NCBI RefSeq assembly: GCF_009363855.1
Contig: NZ_CP045423.1
Span: forward strand, 2,324,001 to 2,388,000
Direction of reading: 5' to 3'
DNA length: 64,000 bases
Source of the DNA: Microvirga thermotolerans
Lineage (GTDB): Bacteria > Pseudomonadota > Alphaproteobacteria > Rhizobiales > Beijerinckiaceae
Shown here: piece by piece, positions 63,534 to 64,000 of the stretch
How the letters are laid out: each line of letters opens with the position of its first letter
Position numbering within the stretch: position 1 is the stretch's first letter
Notes under the pieces: generated by a model
The model's input: only the letters and a program-made list of their open reading frames with translations
The model's database searches: none
What the model was told of the DNA's origin: nothing
Position numbers and translations under genes: made by a program

Positions 63534-64000
63534 CGTTTCCCGAGCGAGGGAAAAACCGGCTCCTCGCGATTTCGCCGGATCGCAGACCGGACCAGGACGT
63601 GCATCCCGCTCCTCGGGACATCGGCCTCGCAGATCGACCATCCCCGCTTCTCGTAGAAGGCGCGGCGCGCCTCGCCCGCGAGGAGATAGACCCGGCCCGC
63701 TCCGGCATCCCGCGCCAGGCGGAACGCGCGGTCGACGAGGCTTTCGCCGATTCCGCGCCGCCGATGCTCGGGCTCGACCCAGAGCGCCGCGATCCATGGC
63801 GAATAATCGGGCCGACTCTCCTCGTCGCAGGCGATCAGGGAAACGGTTCCGAGGAACAGGTCTCCCTCGTGTGCGACGAGCGTCGTGGGCACAGGCCCCG
63901 GCTCCAGACTCCGGAGGACGAGGCCCTTCAGGCGATCGAGGGGATGCCCCTGCTCCTTCCAGAAGGCGCGCCAGACCCGATCTGCGACGATGCCCGCGAA
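63530..64000 (-). CDS. GNAT family N-acetyltransferase, 5' end outside window
   Basis: The frame is open to the window edge, so the gene is truncated at its 5' end; about 156 residues are visible. The acetyl-CoA loop EHRRRGIGESLVDRAF and the strands LFLGTVSLIACDEE, WIAALWVEPE and VYLLAGEARRAFYEKRGW fit the GNAT fold. A GTG at 63892 is inside the domain and is not the start. The substrate is unknown. Confidence 0.88.
   Translation of the reverse strand, partial: FAGIVADRVWRAFWKEQGHPLDRLKGLVLRSLEPGPVPTTLVAHEGDLFLGTVSLIACDEESRPDYSPWIAALWVEPEHRRRGIGESLVDRAFRLARDAGAGRVYLLAGEARRAFYEKRGWSICEADVPRSGMHVLVRSAIRRNREEPVFPSLGKR

Overview
The window is chromosomal DNA of a GC-rich alphaproteobacterium of the order Hyphomicrobiales, most like Methylobacteriaceae (a Microvirga- or Methylobacterium-type genome). 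The pointers are divK, popZ next to valS and tolC, eipB, DUF1489, DUF3572 and DUF6894 proteins, the aapJQMP transporter beside metC, clpS-clpA next to a phasin gene, and short palindromic intergenic repeats. No rRNA, insertion sequence, integrase, phage gene or CRISPR array was seen. The placement is an inference from gene content, not from a phylogeny.

Layout. 0-5.8 kb: tail of a MarR regulator, a small hypothetical, divK, DUF3572, dinB, eipB, a RidA protein and a glycerophosphodiesterase. 5.9-15 kb: a FemAB/GNAT-like protein, the clpS-clpA degradation pair with a coupled small membrane protein, a phasin with a clear promoter/operator, a SPOR-tailed D-Ala-D-Ala carboxypeptidase, a membrane J-protein and small hypotheticals. 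15-25 kb: a biotin-dependent acyl-CoA carboxylase alpha subunit, mntH behind a Mur-like operator, then valS-popZ-tolC-pcm on one strand. 25-29 kb: tRNA-Cys, tRNA-Asn, photolyase, AlaX-type editing protein and SseA. 29-35 kb: the general amino-acid ABC transporter aapJQMP divergent from metC. 35-42 kb: a secreted Gly/Asn-rich protein, a lipid-A-type glycosyltransferase operon, threonine dehydratase, YbaK and VOC proteins.

42.2-47.4 kb is the most distinctive part: a sulfide/persulfide detoxification island. It has a BigR/SqrR-type ArsR repressor, a two-piece YeeE/YedE permease, two paralogous persulfide-dioxygenase-like metallo-hydrolases, a membrane rhodanese, a TauE/SafE exporter and a TIGR01244 sulfurtransferase. 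Two promoters at opposite ends share the same architecture (TTGACW-N16-TAAATA overlapping a common AT-rich box), so the island is probably one regulon run by the ArsR protein.

47.6-64 kb: tRNA-Lys, an orphan AceE-like transketolase, a 0.75 kb GC-rich gap with a LexA-like box over a strong promoter, then the queuosine genes tgt-queA with two cyclophilins and coaD. These are followed by an aminoglycoside-acetyltransferase-like gene, gyrA, lemA with an M48 protease, a divergent PP2C-like phosphatase, a MarC protein and a truncated GNAT gene.
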